A DNA stretch of 64,000 bases, taken from contig NZ_JAUUTZ010000015.1 of assembly GCF_030678915.1 (NCBI RefSeq), positions 1 to 64,000 of the forward strand, read 5' to 3'. Both the position numbers and the translations under genes were made by a program. The DNA comes from Paracoccus wurundjeri. GTDB taxonomy: Bacteria; Pseudomonadota; Alphaproteobacteria; Rhodobacterales; Rhodobacteraceae. The notes below the pieces were generated by a model. The model was given only the letters and a program-made list of their open reading frames with translations. It was not told the DNA's origin and did not search any database. Of this stretch, positions 48,501-58,111 are shown piece after piece (positions within the stretch are counted from its first letter, which is position 1; each line of letters starts with the position of its first letter).

Positions 48501-49544
48501 TCAGCGGGTCTGTCTTGCCCCGATCCAGCCGGCGAGAAAGGCGTGGATGTTTTCCGTCAGGTCGTCGGACAGATATCCGCCCTCCTGAACCATCACGGTC
48601 GGCAATCCAGCCTCCGCGATCAGTTTGGCGGCGCGCCCGAATCCTCCGGTCGTGACCGACAGGCCGCGCAGGGGATCATTTTCATGCGCGTCCAGCCCAA
48701 GCGCAAGAACCATCGCGCCGGGATTGAATTCCCCGATCCGGTTCAATCCTGACGAGATTGCGGCAAGCCAGTCCTCGTCTCCCTGTCCCTTTGGCAGTGG
48801 CAGATTGAGATTGCAGCCTTCTCCTGCTGCGCGTCCGGTCTCATGTGCATAGCCAAGATAGAAGGGATAGAAATCTTCGGGCGAGGCGTGAATGGATACT
48901 GTCAGGACATCCGCCCGGTCGTAGAAAATCTCCTGCGTGCCATTGCCGTGATGCACGTCGATATCAAGGATAGCCACCCGATCGTGCTGCTCAAGCAGGG
49001 TCTGCGCGGCGATGGCCGAATTGTTGAGGAAACAATGCCCAGCCGCAGTATCCGCATCGGCGTGATGACCCGGCGGCCGGCAAAGCGCATAGGCGGAATC
49101 CGCGCCGTCCATCACCGCGCCCGCCGCTGCAAGCGCCGTGTCGACGCCGCGTATCGCCGCCGCCCATGTGTCGCGCCCGATCGGGCAAGCCGTATCGGAC
49201 ATATGCCATCCGGCGCGGCCGACAATGCCTTCGGGATAGGTTTGCGTGGATTTCTGGGGATGCAGATTGGCGACCACTTCAGCCCCCGCACCGGGAAAAC
49301 TCTGCCATTCTTCCCAACAATTCTCCAGAAAATGCAGATAGTTCGGTGTATGTATCGCGCGCATTGCGGCACGGTCGGATTCAGGGGGCGCCTGGGGCTT
49401 CAACCCCAGCCGCGCCAGCCCGGCCAGAAGACGGTCGGCCCGCTCGGGCAGTTCCTTGTTGGGGGAAGGCGCACCGCGCAGCATCCAGAAGCGCGGATCA
49501 TGTGCCGCCGTTTCAGAGGCATAGAAGCAGGGCAGGGTGGTCAT
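48501..49544 (-). CDS. histone deacetylase / acetylpolyamine amidohydrolase family protein
   Basis: A 347-residue zinc hydrolase. RPPGHHADADTAAGHCFLNN holds the His-His pair, VAILDIDVHHGNGTQEIFYD the Asp-x-His metal ligands, and LALGLDAHENDPLRGL the further Asp. It also has a GGYLSDDLTENIHAFLAG end. Bacterial members deacetylate acetylpolyamines or other small amides. The start at 49544 (MTTLPCF) gives better spacing to AGGA than 49550. Convergent to fabF-mltG. Confidence 0.9.
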   Translation of the reverse strand: MTTLPCFYASETAAHDPRFWMLRGAPSPNKELPERADRLLAGLARLGLKPQAPPESDRAAMRAIHTPNYLHFLENCWEEWQSFPGAGAEVVANLHPQKSTQTYPEGIVGRAGWHMSDTACPIGRDTWAAAIRGVDTALAAAGAVMDGADSAYALCRPPGHHADADTAAGHCFLNNSAIAAQTLLEQHDRVAILDIDVHHGNGTQEIFYDRADVLTVSIHASPEDFYPFYLGYAHETGRAAGEGCNLNLPLPKGQGDEDWLAAISSGLNRIGEFNPGAMVLALGLDAHENDPLRGLSVTTGGFGRAAKLIAEAGLPTVMVQEGGYLSDDLTENIHAFLAGWIGARQTR

Positions 49545-49632
49545 CGGCATTCCTTTCCGTTCATCTGTTTCCAGCCTGGATCAGAAGAGACCGGAATGCC
49601 CGATCCCGGTCCTGGCATCTCGCGCGCGTCAG

Positions 49633-50178
49633 TCAGAAACCGCTATGGGTTTTCAGAAATTCGGTTTCGTCATCCGTATTCTCGCGGCTCAGTATTGCGT
49701 TGCGATGCGGAAAGCGGCCGAAACGCTGAATAATATCGTGGTGATCGCGGGCGAAATGCAGGGAATTGGCATTGCCCAGCGCTTCGTACAGTTTGACCGA
49801 TTTCTCTTGATCCGCCAGTTCCTCGCTATGCATGAACGGAAGATAGAAGAATGCGCGCGCGGTCTCGTCGCATTCCTGATCGAAACCCTGCTCCAATGCG
49901 TGACGGGCATGGCCAAGCGCCAGATCGTTGCTTTCGAATGACCGGGCATTGCCGCGGAACATATTGCGCGGAAACTGATCGAGCGTGATGACAAGCGCCA
50001 GCGCATCCTGCGCATTCGCCCCCCAGTGATCCAGACGCCCGGCATGAGCGGCCTCGTAAGTGGGGGTGAAAAGCTGGATGATCTGGCGGTCGATTTCGTC
50101 GGATTTCTGAAACCAGTAAGGTCTCATCCCGTCTGAGAACCAGAAGTCGTGAACATCTTGCGGGGTTTTGACAGTCAT
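49633..50178 (-). CDS. DUF924 family protein
   Basis: A 181-residue, all-helical protein. The DUF924 pattern: VHDFWFSDGMRPYWFQKSDE, IDRQIIQLFTPTYEAAHAGR, then VITLDQFPRNMFRGNARSFE and FFYLPFMHSEELADQEKSVK. Members are of TPR-like fold with unknown function. AAGGGA precedes the ATG. The ~275-base gap upstream to the divergent histidine kinase shows no gene; both promoters should lie there. Confidence 0.9.
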   Translation of the reverse strand: MTVKTPQDVHDFWFSDGMRPYWFQKSDEIDRQIIQLFTPTYEAAHAGRLDHWGANAQDALALVITLDQFPRNMFRGNARSFESNDLALGHARHALEQGFDQECDETARAFFYLPFMHSEELADQEKSVKLYEALGNANSLHFARDHHDIIQRFGRFPHRNAILSRENTDDETEFLKTHSGF

Positions 50179-50453
50179 GGCGATTCCCTTGATTGGTTGC
50201 GTGCAAGCAGCATGTTACGCTGCATCCCGTATCGTATCGGACGGTGACGTCACCGAATGACGGCTTGACGATCTACCGGCATTCCGGGTCCGGATCACAT
50301 CACTTTGCATGATCCGGACAGGAAATTACAGACACGTTGTCTGACTGCGCGGGCAACGGCTGAAACCCGGTGGCGCCTGTGAAAAGCGGTCTCGGATCCG
50401 GTGCGTTGAATATCGGCATGGACGCCGCCATTTGCTTGCGTCAAGCTGCGGCC

Positions 50454-51785
50454 ATGAGCCGTTTGCCCCTTATCACACGCATCTTTCTGGTGATCCTCGC
50501 CATGCAGGTCATGTTGTTCGCAGCATTGGCCGCCGCCAATCTGGGCAGCCTGCGAGCGGAAATCGCGCTCGAGACGCGCAAGGGCGCACAGACGGCGCGT
50601 TCGCTGGTGCTTGCGACCATCGGGACATTACAAGCCGCGGTGCCGCCCGAAGAATTGATGACGGCGCTGCCTGAACGACTGGTTCCGCCCCGTCATACCA
50701 GTATCCTCATTCTTGACCCGCGCGAAGGTGTCATTCGTGAACCGCGGGCGGAAGACGATTCACCTGTTTCGGCGCCTGCTTGGTTCGCCACCCTGGTCGC
50801 GCCGGAGTTGCAGGAAACCCGTGTACCCGTCACCGCCGGAGGGCGGCTGCGTGGTTTCGTACATATCGCCACTGACCCCGCGATAGGGATTGCGGATGCT
50901 TGGCACAGTATCCGGACGACGCTTGGGCTTGCCGCGCTGGCGGCGGTGGCGCAGGCTTTGCTGATAATTCTGGCCACCAGACATGCGCTGCGCCCCGTTG
51001 GTATCATCGCCGCCCGGCTTGAAGATTTGGCCAATGGCGAACTTGATACCCGGATCGGACTCTTGTCCCAACCCGATCTTGTTCCCGTGGCCGAGGGGGT
51101 GGACAGGCTTGCCGCAGCCCTTGAACAGGCGCAGGAGGATCGCAGGCGTTTGCAGCGCCGGGTGGTCAGCCGCGGCGACGAAGAGCGGAAGGCCATTGCC
51201 CGGGATCTGCATGACGAAATGGGCCCCTGTCTTTTTGGGTTGCGGGTCGAGGCGGATGCCCTGGCCGAAGCTGCCTCGGATCCCGCTATTGCCGAACATG
51301 CCAGCGCAATCACCTCGATCGCCGAGGAAATCGCTCGGGTGAATCGCGCGTTGCTGGACGATCTGCGTCCGGGCGCGGTTGGTCAGTTGCCTCTGTCCAC
51401 GGTTATGTCCGACTATGTGGATGATCTGGAACGGCGTTTTCCCGATATCCATATTCATCTCAATATCGTTTCCGGCTTGCCCGAGCCTGACGAGGCGACC
51501 GCATTGACGCTGTTCCGCATATTGCAGGAGGGCACAACCAACGCTTTGCGCCATGCCGAGGCGCAGAATGTGACGATCCGCCTCTGGACCGATCCGGCGC
51601 ATTGGCGCATGATCCTGAGCGACGATGGCAAAGGCTTCGCCGAAGACAGCCGCGAAGGCACCGGGTTGACCGGTATGCGCGAGCGGATCACCTTGCTGGG
51701 CGGGATACTGGAGCTGTCGTCCGGAGATACTGGAACCACGATCAAGGCAAGTCTGCCTCGGGCCTGGGACCGTGTGAGGTCATGA
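50454..51785 (+). CDS. sensor histidine kinase, MoxY/NarX-like
   Basis: A 443-residue membrane kinase (ATG 50454; earlier starts are possible). Membrane segments lie at about 10-30 (FLVILAMQVMLFAALAA) and 160-185, around a periplasmic domain of the LapD/MoxY type. Next come a HAMP-like region, the HisKA_3 phosphoacceptor in RKAIARDLHDEMGPCLFGLR, and an HATPase with LRHAEAQNVT and DDGKGF. It phosphorylates the response regulator encoded two bases downstream. In Paracoccus such pairs (MoxYX, FlhSR) control C1 metabolism; that link is only suggestive here. Confidence 0.88.
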   Translation: MSRLPLITRIFLVILAMQVMLFAALAAANLGSLRAEIALETRKGAQTARSLVLATIGTLQAAVPPEELMTALPERLVPPRHTSILILDPREGVIREPRAEDDSPVSAPAWFATLVAPELQETRVPVTAGGRLRGFVHIATDPAIGIADAWHSIRTTLGLAALAAVAQALLIILATRHALRPVGIIAARLEDLANGELDTRIGLLSQPDLVPVAEGVDRLAAALEQAQEDRRRLQRRVVSRGDEERKAIARDLHDEMGPCLFGLRVEADALAEAASDPAIAEHASAITSIAEEIARVNRALLDDLRPGAVGQLPLSTVMSDYVDDLERRFPDIHIHLNIVSGLPEPDEATALTLFRILQEGTTNALRHAEAQNVTIRLWTDPAHWRMILSDDGKGFAEDSREGTGLTGMRERITLLGGILELSSGDTGTTIKASLPRAWDRVRS

Positions 51786-51786
51786 T

Positions 51787-52410
51787 ATGAAAAGCGCATT
51801 AGTCATTGACGATCATCCGATCACCCATCTCGGTGCCAGCCGGCTGCTGCGCGACCTGGGATATGATCCGGTCGGACAGGCAATGTCTGGCGAGCAAGCG
51901 CTGGCACAGCTGGCCGATGGCTCTGCCCCTGCATTGATCGTGCTGGATATCAGCCTGCCCGGAAAGGATGGGCTGGATCTTATCGCTCCTTTGAAAGAGG
52001 CAGCTCCGGACGCGCGCATCCTGATCTTCTCGATGAACGATCAGACCGGTTTCGCTGCGCGGGCCCTGCAATCCGGCGCGCATGGCTTCCTGTCGAAAAA
52101 CGCCCCACCTGCCGAGTTTCGCGATGCCGTACACAGGCTCGAAGCCGGGGAGTTCTATCTGTCGGCCAAGCAGGCCGTTGCGCTTGCGACTTTGCGTGCC
52201 GGGGCATCGGCCGATCCGCTGGGCGCATTATCCGATCGCGAACGGCAGGTACTGACATTGATAGGGCGCGGCCTTAGTCTGCAAGCCATCGCGGATGAAC
52301 TGGGCGTCAGCTACAAGACGGCGGCCAATACGTCTTCTTCTCTCAAGAAGAAACTGGATGTCGACGGGATCAACGGGCTGATGAAATTTGCGCTGGAAAG
52401 TGGCGTATAA
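51787..52410 (+). CDS. NarL/FixJ-type response regulator, MoxX-like
   Basis: A 207-residue two-domain regulator. Receiver: ALVIDDHPITHLGASRLLRD with the acidic pair, LIVLDISLPGKDGLDL with the phosphoacceptor Asp, and a Lys in HGFLSKNAPP. LuxR-type DNA-binding domain: LSDRERQVLTLIGRGLSLQA, then IADELGVSYKTAANTSSSLK. It works with the kinase immediately upstream (gap of one base). Target genes unknown. Confidence 0.92.
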   Translation: MKSALVIDDHPITHLGASRLLRDLGYDPVGQAMSGEQALAQLADGSAPALIVLDISLPGKDGLDLIAPLKEAAPDARILIFSMNDQTGFAARALQSGAHGFLSKNAPPAEFRDAVHRLEAGEFYLSAKQAVALATLRAGASADPLGALSDRERQVLTLIGRGLSLQAIADELGVSYKTAANTSSSLKKKLDVDGINGLMKFALESGV

Positions 52411-54369
52411 TGCCATATCCGCCCGAGACCTGGGTGACTTTTCATGTGTAAAAACGATCTTGTGGATGCCCGTGGCCTGCTTTGCCCGCTGCCGGTGTTG
52501 CGGCTGCGCAAGCGGTTGCTTCCCTTGCCGCAAGGGGCAAGGCTGAGGCTGATCGCGACCGATCCGGCTGCAATAATCGATGTGCCGCATTTCTGCGCGG
52601 AAGGCGGGCATCGCTTGCTTGCGACGCGGGAACTGGGTGACGGGGCGCGGGAATATATCGTCGAAAAAGGGGCAATCTGCTCTCTCGGGCGCTAGCGTAA
52701 GCCGGGGCAACCAGAGCCTGATCGTTTCCGACGGGCCCCGGATCTGAAAAGGGGGGGGGCGGTACAGCGCCCCCCCCCGGCGCATCGGCTGCCGATGCGG
52801 GGAGACGAATATCTTGATTTCAACAGAACCCAGGCGCCCGATATAGCTGTTCATATCCTTCCTGACGATCGGCAGCAGGCAATACAGCGCGATGATATTG
52901 GGTATGGCCATTGCGAAAATCGCCGCATCCGAGAAATCAAGCACCGAACCCAGCTGAATCGTCGCTCCCAGAAAGGCGAAGAAGCAGAACAGCAGCTTGT
53001 AGATGATTTCCTTGGTTTGACCTTCACCGAACAGATAGGTCCATGCTTTCAGGCCGTAATAGCTCCAGGAAATCATGGTCGAGAAGGCGAACAGCACCAC
53101 TGCTATGACCAGCAGGTAGCGGAACCAGCTGAAGCTACTGCTGAAGGCGGCGGATGTCAGTTCAACACCGCTGCTGCCATCTACTGTTTTGATCGCGTCG
53201 CCCGCTTCGTTCAGAACGAACAGCCCGGTTTCCGGGTCGGAGACAAGCTGGCCGGTGATGATGATGACCAGGGCGGTCATGGTGCAGATAACCACCGTAT
53301 CGATAAAGGGTTCAAGCAGCGACACGAAACCCTCGGTGACCGGCTCCTTGGTGCGTACCGCCGAATGCGCGATGGCGGCGGAGCCGACGCCCGCCTCGTT
53401 CGAGAACGCGGCGCGACGGAAACCCTGGATGAGTGCGCCGATCGCGCCGCCGACGATACCGGTTTCGGTGAAGGCACCGGCGAAGATCTGCGAGAAAGCG
53501 GTTCCGATCATATTGTAGTTCATCAGGATGATGATGACCGCGGTCCCGACATACAGGATACCCATGAAGGGCACGACCTTTTCGGTTACCTGTGCGATCG
53601 ATTTCAACCCGCCGATGATGACAAGAAACACGATGACCGCAAAGAGCAGCCCGGTAATCCAGCCGGGAAAGCTTTCGATTCCGAATGACCCCATCACATT
53701 GGCGAGTTGGGCATGGGCCTGATTGGACTGGAACATGTTGCCCCCGCCCCATGAGCCGAGGATACAGAAGATCGCGAACATGATGCCCAGGAATTTACCC
53801 CCGGGCAGGCCACGCTCGGCAAAACCCTTGGTCATGTAATACATCGGGCCGCCCGAGACGGTGCCGTCTTCGTATTCATTGCGGTATTTCACGCCCAACG
53901 TACATTCCGTGAATTTCGAGGCCATGCCCAGCAGACCCGCCACGATCATCCAGAATGTCGCTCCGGGTCCGCCGATCCCGACGGCGACCGCCACACCGGC
54001 GATATTGCCAAGCCCGACAGTGCCGGAAAGCGCGGTCGCGAGCGCCTGGAAATGACTGACCTCGCCCGCATCGTTCGGATCGGAATAATCGCCTTTGACC
54101 AGCGCAATGGCATGAGACACCATCCTGAACTGGATAAATCCGAAATAGATCGTGAAGATGGTCGCGCCGATAACCAGCCATCCGACGATCCACGGGATGG
54201 AGATCCCTCCGATATCGAAGGAATAGAAGATGATATTGACGAACCATCCCGTTGCGTGGCCGAAATATGTGTCGAACTGTTCTTCGAAACCTTGTGCCAG
54301 CGAGGGCGCGGTTCCAGCAATGGTCAACGCAATCGCGGCGAAAAGCAGTTGTGCTGCACGTAATGTCAT
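52228..54369 (-). CDS. AGCS-family sodium:alanine/amino-acid symporter with read-through C-terminus
   Basis: From ATG 54369 the frame encodes a ~520-residue AGCS transporter: signal-like start TLRAAQLLFAAIALTIAGTA, then WLVIGATIFTIYFGFIQFRM, GTVGLGNIAGVAVAVGIGGP, YYMTKGFAERGLPGGKFLGI and repeated membrane spans. It ends around PIVRKDMNSYIGRLGSVEIK near 52,815. No stop occurs there: the frame continues ~195 codons through a G9/C9 hairpin and antisense to tusA and the response regulator. The tail is likely spurious, from a lost stop or homopolymer miscount. It follows uspA by 20 bases. Confidence 0.88.
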   Translation of the reverse strand: MTLRAAQLLFAAIALTIAGTAPSLAQGFEEQFDTYFGHATGWFVNIIFYSFDIGGISIPWIVGWLVIGATIFTIYFGFIQFRMVSHAIALVKGDYSDPNDAGEVSHFQALATALSGTVGLGNIAGVAVAVGIGGPGATFWMIVAGLLGMASKFTECTLGVKYRNEYEDGTVSGGPMYYMTKGFAERGLPGGKFLGIMFAIFCILGSWGGGNMFQSNQAHAQLANVMGSFGIESFPGWITGLLFAVIVFLVIIGGLKSIAQVTEKVVPFMGILYVGTAVIIILMNYNMIGTAFSQIFAGAFTETGIVGGAIGALIQGFRRAAFSNEAGVGSAAIAHSAVRTKEPVTEGFVSLLEPFIDTVVICTMTALVIIITGQLVSDPETGLFVLNEAGDAIKTVDGSSGVELTSAAFSSSFSWFRYLLVIAVVLFAFSTMISWSYYGLKAWTYLFGEGQTKEIIYKLLFCFFAFLGATIQLGSVLDFSDAAIFAMAIPNIIALYCLLPIVRKDMNSYIGRLGSVEIKIFVSPHRQPMRRGGALYRPPPFQIRGPSETIRLWLPRLTLAPERADCPFFDDIFPRPVTQFPRRKQAMPAFRAEMRHIDYCSRIGRDQPQPCPLRQGKQPLAQPQHRQRAKQATGIHKIVFTHEKSPRSRADMALYATFQRKFHQPVDPVDIQFLLERRRRIGRRLVADAQFIRDGLQTKAAPYQCQYLPFAIG
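52444..52695 (+). CDS. TusA-like sulfurtransferase
   Basis: An 83-residue protein of the SirA/TusA family. The conserved Cys-Pro appears early (DARGLLCPLPVLRLRKRL) and would carry persulfide sulfur. It continues with RLIATDPAAIIDVPHFCAEG. These proteins relay sulfur for tRNA thiolation, molybdenum cofactor or sulfur oxidation. The gene follows the response regulator by 33 bases and overlaps, on the opposite strand, the read-through end of the AGCS symporter frame. Confidence 0.87.
   Translation: MCKNDLVDARGLLCPLPVLRLRKRLLPLPQGARLRLIATDPAAIIDVPHFCAEGGHRLLATRELGDGAREYIVEKGAICSLGR
52747..52779 (-). terminator. G9/C9 hairpin terminator behind the AGCS gene
   Basis: Reading leftward, nine G then CG, a short loop, CG and nine C (52779-52751), followed by TTTT. 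It is a textbook rho-independent structure, but it lies inside the read-through frame of the symporter. The long homopolymers are also prone to slippage and sequencing error. Confidence 0.7.
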
Positions 54370-54388
54370 GATGGAAACTCCTTGCCGT

Positions 54389-54823
54389 TCAGGGCACAAT
54401 CGTGACTGGAACCGGGGCGACCTGTGCCAGCGTACCGGCGACCGAGCCGAAGATGCGTGACGACAGTCCCGAATGCCCCATTCTGCCGATCATGATCATG
54501 GCGGCATCCTCGGTTTTTGCGATTTGCACGAGCGTTTCGGCAATATGGCCGTATTTCAGGGCCGTCGTGACCGGGACGCCCTGTTCTTCGACCCGCGCCA
54601 CCATCGGAGCAAGGATTGCCTTCTCGGCGCGCTCCAACTCGTTCTTGCGGCGTTTGTGTCGCTCTGCCAATTCTTCCGGAGTCAGGAAACTGTAGGGAGA
54701 CCATTCCAGTATATGCGCGATGACGATGCCGTCGCCCTGCGCCTTGGCGCGGGTGATGGCGAAATCCAGGGCACGCTGGGATGCCGGACTTCCGTCAAAA
54801 CCAACGATGATTTTGCGTGACAT
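54389..54823 (-). CDS. universal stress protein UspA family
   Basis: A 144-residue single-domain Usp. Start KIIVGFDGSPASQRALDF; ATP-binding loop G-x2-G-x9-G-S in GRMGHSGLSSRIFGSVAGTL, then VPVTIVP. Members sense or buffer stress, often tied to membrane transporters. AGGAGG precedes the ATG. It is 20 bases ahead of the symporter gene and the two are probably one unit. The AT-rich stretch at 54,835-54,860 may hold the promoter. Confidence 0.92.
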   Translation of the reverse strand: MSRKIIVGFDGSPASQRALDFAITRAKAQGDGIVIAHILEWSPYSFLTPEELAERHKRRKNELERAEKAILAPMVARVEEQGVPVTTALKYGHIAETLVQIAKTEDAAMIMIGRMGHSGLSSRIFGSVAGTLAQVAPVPVTIVP

Positions 54824-55048
54824 TTTACCTCCTGATAATATTTATCATTATTGTTGATGAATTGAGGATAGGCCGGGGAAAGGCATTGGGGCCAGCAAAA
54901 ATGTAACGGTTAAGTGAAAACGTGCCGGTCCGGGCGATCGGTAAGCAGTTGGATGCCGCAAGGGATATGGCTCAATGCTGGATGACCCGCCGGATGAGAT
55001 GCTTTTTTCCTCTTTTCAAACCGGAATCTTGGCGGCATATTCTGCCGC

Positions 55049-55147
55049 ATGACTCGGAAACGACACATCATCACCGCCTCTGCCGCCCTGTCGGGCGGGT
55101 TTCCGGCCGTGAATTTCCGCGGTCTGCTTCTTCTTACGCTGCGCTGA
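55049..55147 (+). CDS. leuA leader peptide with four consecutive leucines
   Basis: A 32-codon frame upstream of leuA. It reads MTRKRHIITASAALSGG, then FPAVNFRGLLLLTLR, with the codons CTG CTT CTT CTT and a further CTG just before the stop. Runs of the regulated amino acid are the signature of attenuation leaders, in which ribosome stalling at low leucyl-tRNA promotes transcription of the structural gene. The hairpin 55144-55171 begins at the stop. Confidence 0.6.
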   Translation: MTRKRHIITASAALSGGFPAVNFRGLLLLTLR

Positions 55148-55171
55148 GCGGGTCTCCGGGCCTCCGCTCAG
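55144..55171 (+). promoter_or_regulatory. candidate attenuator hairpin of leuA
   Basis: CTGAGCGG (55144-55151) pairs with CCGCTCAG (55164-55171), starting at the leader stop codon. No strong T-run follows (TCTGGTCAT), so it may be one arm of alternative structures rather than a complete terminator. Confidence 0.45.
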
Positions 55172-55218
55172 TCTGGTCATCGGCCCGGGTTCCTGAAACT
55201 CAAGCGTAAGAGACGACC

Positions 55219-56781
55219 ATGACCGATCAGAATCGTGTTTATATTTTCGACACCACCCTGCGCGACGGTGAACAATCGCCGGGCGCGACGATGAGCCATG
55301 CCGAAAAGCTGGAAATCGCCCAGATGCTGGACGAGATGAAGGTGGATATCATCGAGGCGGGCTTCCCCATAGCGTCCGAGGGCGATTTTGCCGCCGTCAG
55401 TGATATCGCAAAACAGGCGCAATACAGCGTCATATGCGGGCTGGCGCGGGCGCAGATCCCCGATATCGATCGCTGCTGGGAGGCGATAAAGCATGCGAAA
55501 CAGCCGCGAATCCATACCTTTATCGGTACTTCACCGCTGCATCGCGCCATTCCCAATCTGAACCAGGACCAGATGGCCGAACGGATCGAGCAAACCGTGA
55601 CCCATGCCCGCAACCTGTGCGATAATGTGCAATGGTCACCCATGGATGCGACAAGGACCGAACATGATTACCTGTGCCGGGTGGTCGAAATCGCCATCAG
55701 ATGTGGTGCGACCACGATCAATATTCCCGATACGGTAGGTTATACCGCCCCGCGCGAAAGCGCCGATCTGATCCGGATGCTGCGGGAACGGGTACCCGGT
55801 GCGGATGAGGTGATTTTCGCCACCCATTGCCATAACGATCTGGGCATGGCGACGGCGAACTCGCTGGCGGCCGTCGAGGCGGGCGCGCGGCAGATCGAAT
55901 GCACGATCAACGGGCTGGGCGAACGTGCGGGGAATACCGCGCTGGAAGAGGTGGTGATGGCGCTGCGGGTACGCAACGACATCATGCCGTACAACACGGA
56001 TATCGACACGACGAAAATCATGGGCCTGTCGCGCCGGGTTTCCCAGGTTTCGGGCTTTCCGGTGCAGTTCAACAAGGCCATCGTCGGCAAGAACGCCTTC
56101 CTGCACGAATCCGGCATCCATCAGGATGGCGTGCTGAAGAATGTCGAGACATTCGAGATCATGAAACCCGCGGATATCGGTCTGAACGCGGCCAATATCG
56201 CCATGGGCAAGCATTCGGGCCGAGCCGCCCTGCGTTCGAAGCTGAATGAACTGGGCTACGAGGTGGGTGATAACCAGCTCAAGGATATCTTCGTGCGCTT
56301 CAAGGCTTTGGCCGATCGCAAGAAAGAGGTCTATGACGATGATATCGTCGCCCTGGTGCAGGATGCCGCCGCGAATACCGGCGACGACTATCTGCAGGTC
56401 AAGCATCTGCGGGTGGTCTGCGGCAGCGATGGCCAGTCGGCCGATCTGACGATGATCGTGGATGGCAAGGAAAAGACGGTTCACGCGACTGGCGACGGGC
56501 CGGTGGATGCCTGCTTTAACGCGGTGAAGGATATTTTCCCGCATCAGGCGGTACTGCAGCTGTATCAGGTTCATGCCGTGACCGAAGGCACCGACGCGCA
56601 GGCGACCGTCAGTGTGCGGATGGAGGAAGAGGGCCGGATCGTGACCGGGCAATCTGCGGATACCGACACGATCCTTGCCTCGGTCAAGGCCTATGTCGGG
56701 GCCCTGAACCGGTTGATTGTAAGGCGCGCGCAGACCGGCAGGGACAGCGACGCGAAACAGATCAGCATGTATTCGCATTAA
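55219..56781 (+). CDS. leuA: 2-isopropylmalate synthase
   Basis: A 520-residue enzyme that condenses 2-oxoisovalerate and acetyl-CoA, the first step of leucine synthesis. YIFDTTLRDGEQSPGATMSH carries the metal-binding Asp. FATHCHNDLGMATANSLAAV has the metal-binding His residues, and ARQIECTINGLGERAGNTAL is a signature. The C-terminal ~130 residues form the LeuA regulatory domain for leucine feedback. The start ATG is at 55219, 72 bases after the leader peptide. Adjacent to mreB as in other Rhodobacteraceae. Confidence 0.97.
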   Translation: MTDQNRVYIFDTTLRDGEQSPGATMSHAEKLEIAQMLDEMKVDIIEAGFPIASEGDFAAVSDIAKQAQYSVICGLARAQIPDIDRCWEAIKHAKQPRIHTFIGTSPLHRAIPNLNQDQMAERIEQTVTHARNLCDNVQWSPMDATRTEHDYLCRVVEIAIRCGATTINIPDTVGYTAPRESADLIRMLRERVPGADEVIFATHCHNDLGMATANSLAAVEAGARQIECTINGLGERAGNTALEEVVMALRVRNDIMPYNTDIDTTKIMGLSRRVSQVSGFPVQFNKAIVGKNAFLHESGIHQDGVLKNVETFEIMKPADIGLNAANIAMGKHSGRAALRSKLNELGYEVGDNQLKDIFVRFKALADRKKEVYDDDIVALVQDAAANTGDDYLQVKHLRVVCGSDGQSADLTMIVDGKEKTVHATGDGPVDACFNAVKDIFPHQAVLQLYQVHAVTEGTDAQATVSVRMEEEGRIVTGQSADTDTILASVKAYVGALNRLIVRRAQTGRDSDAKQISMYSH

Positions 56782-56787
56782 TCACGT

Positions 56788-56825
56788 GCGGGCCGGGGGC
56801 CGGAACCTCGGTCCGCAATTTGTTT
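56788..56825 (+). terminator. possible terminator after leuA
   Basis: GCGGGCCG (56788-56795, with one G-U pair) can pair with CGGTCCGC (56809-56816), followed by AATTTGTTT. The gap to mreB (to 57054) otherwise shows a TTGACA at 56894 without a clear -10. Confidence 0.45.
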
Positions 56826-56853
56826 GCAAATTATTAACCCTGAATCCGGTTAA

Positions 56854-58089
<1,236 letters not shown>

Positions 58090-58111
58090 AACATTGGCGC
58101 GGAGGCGCTGA

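Noticed and set aside
55636..56778. Minus-strand frame opposite leuA
   Set aside because: Antisense to a well-supported gene; no start signals.
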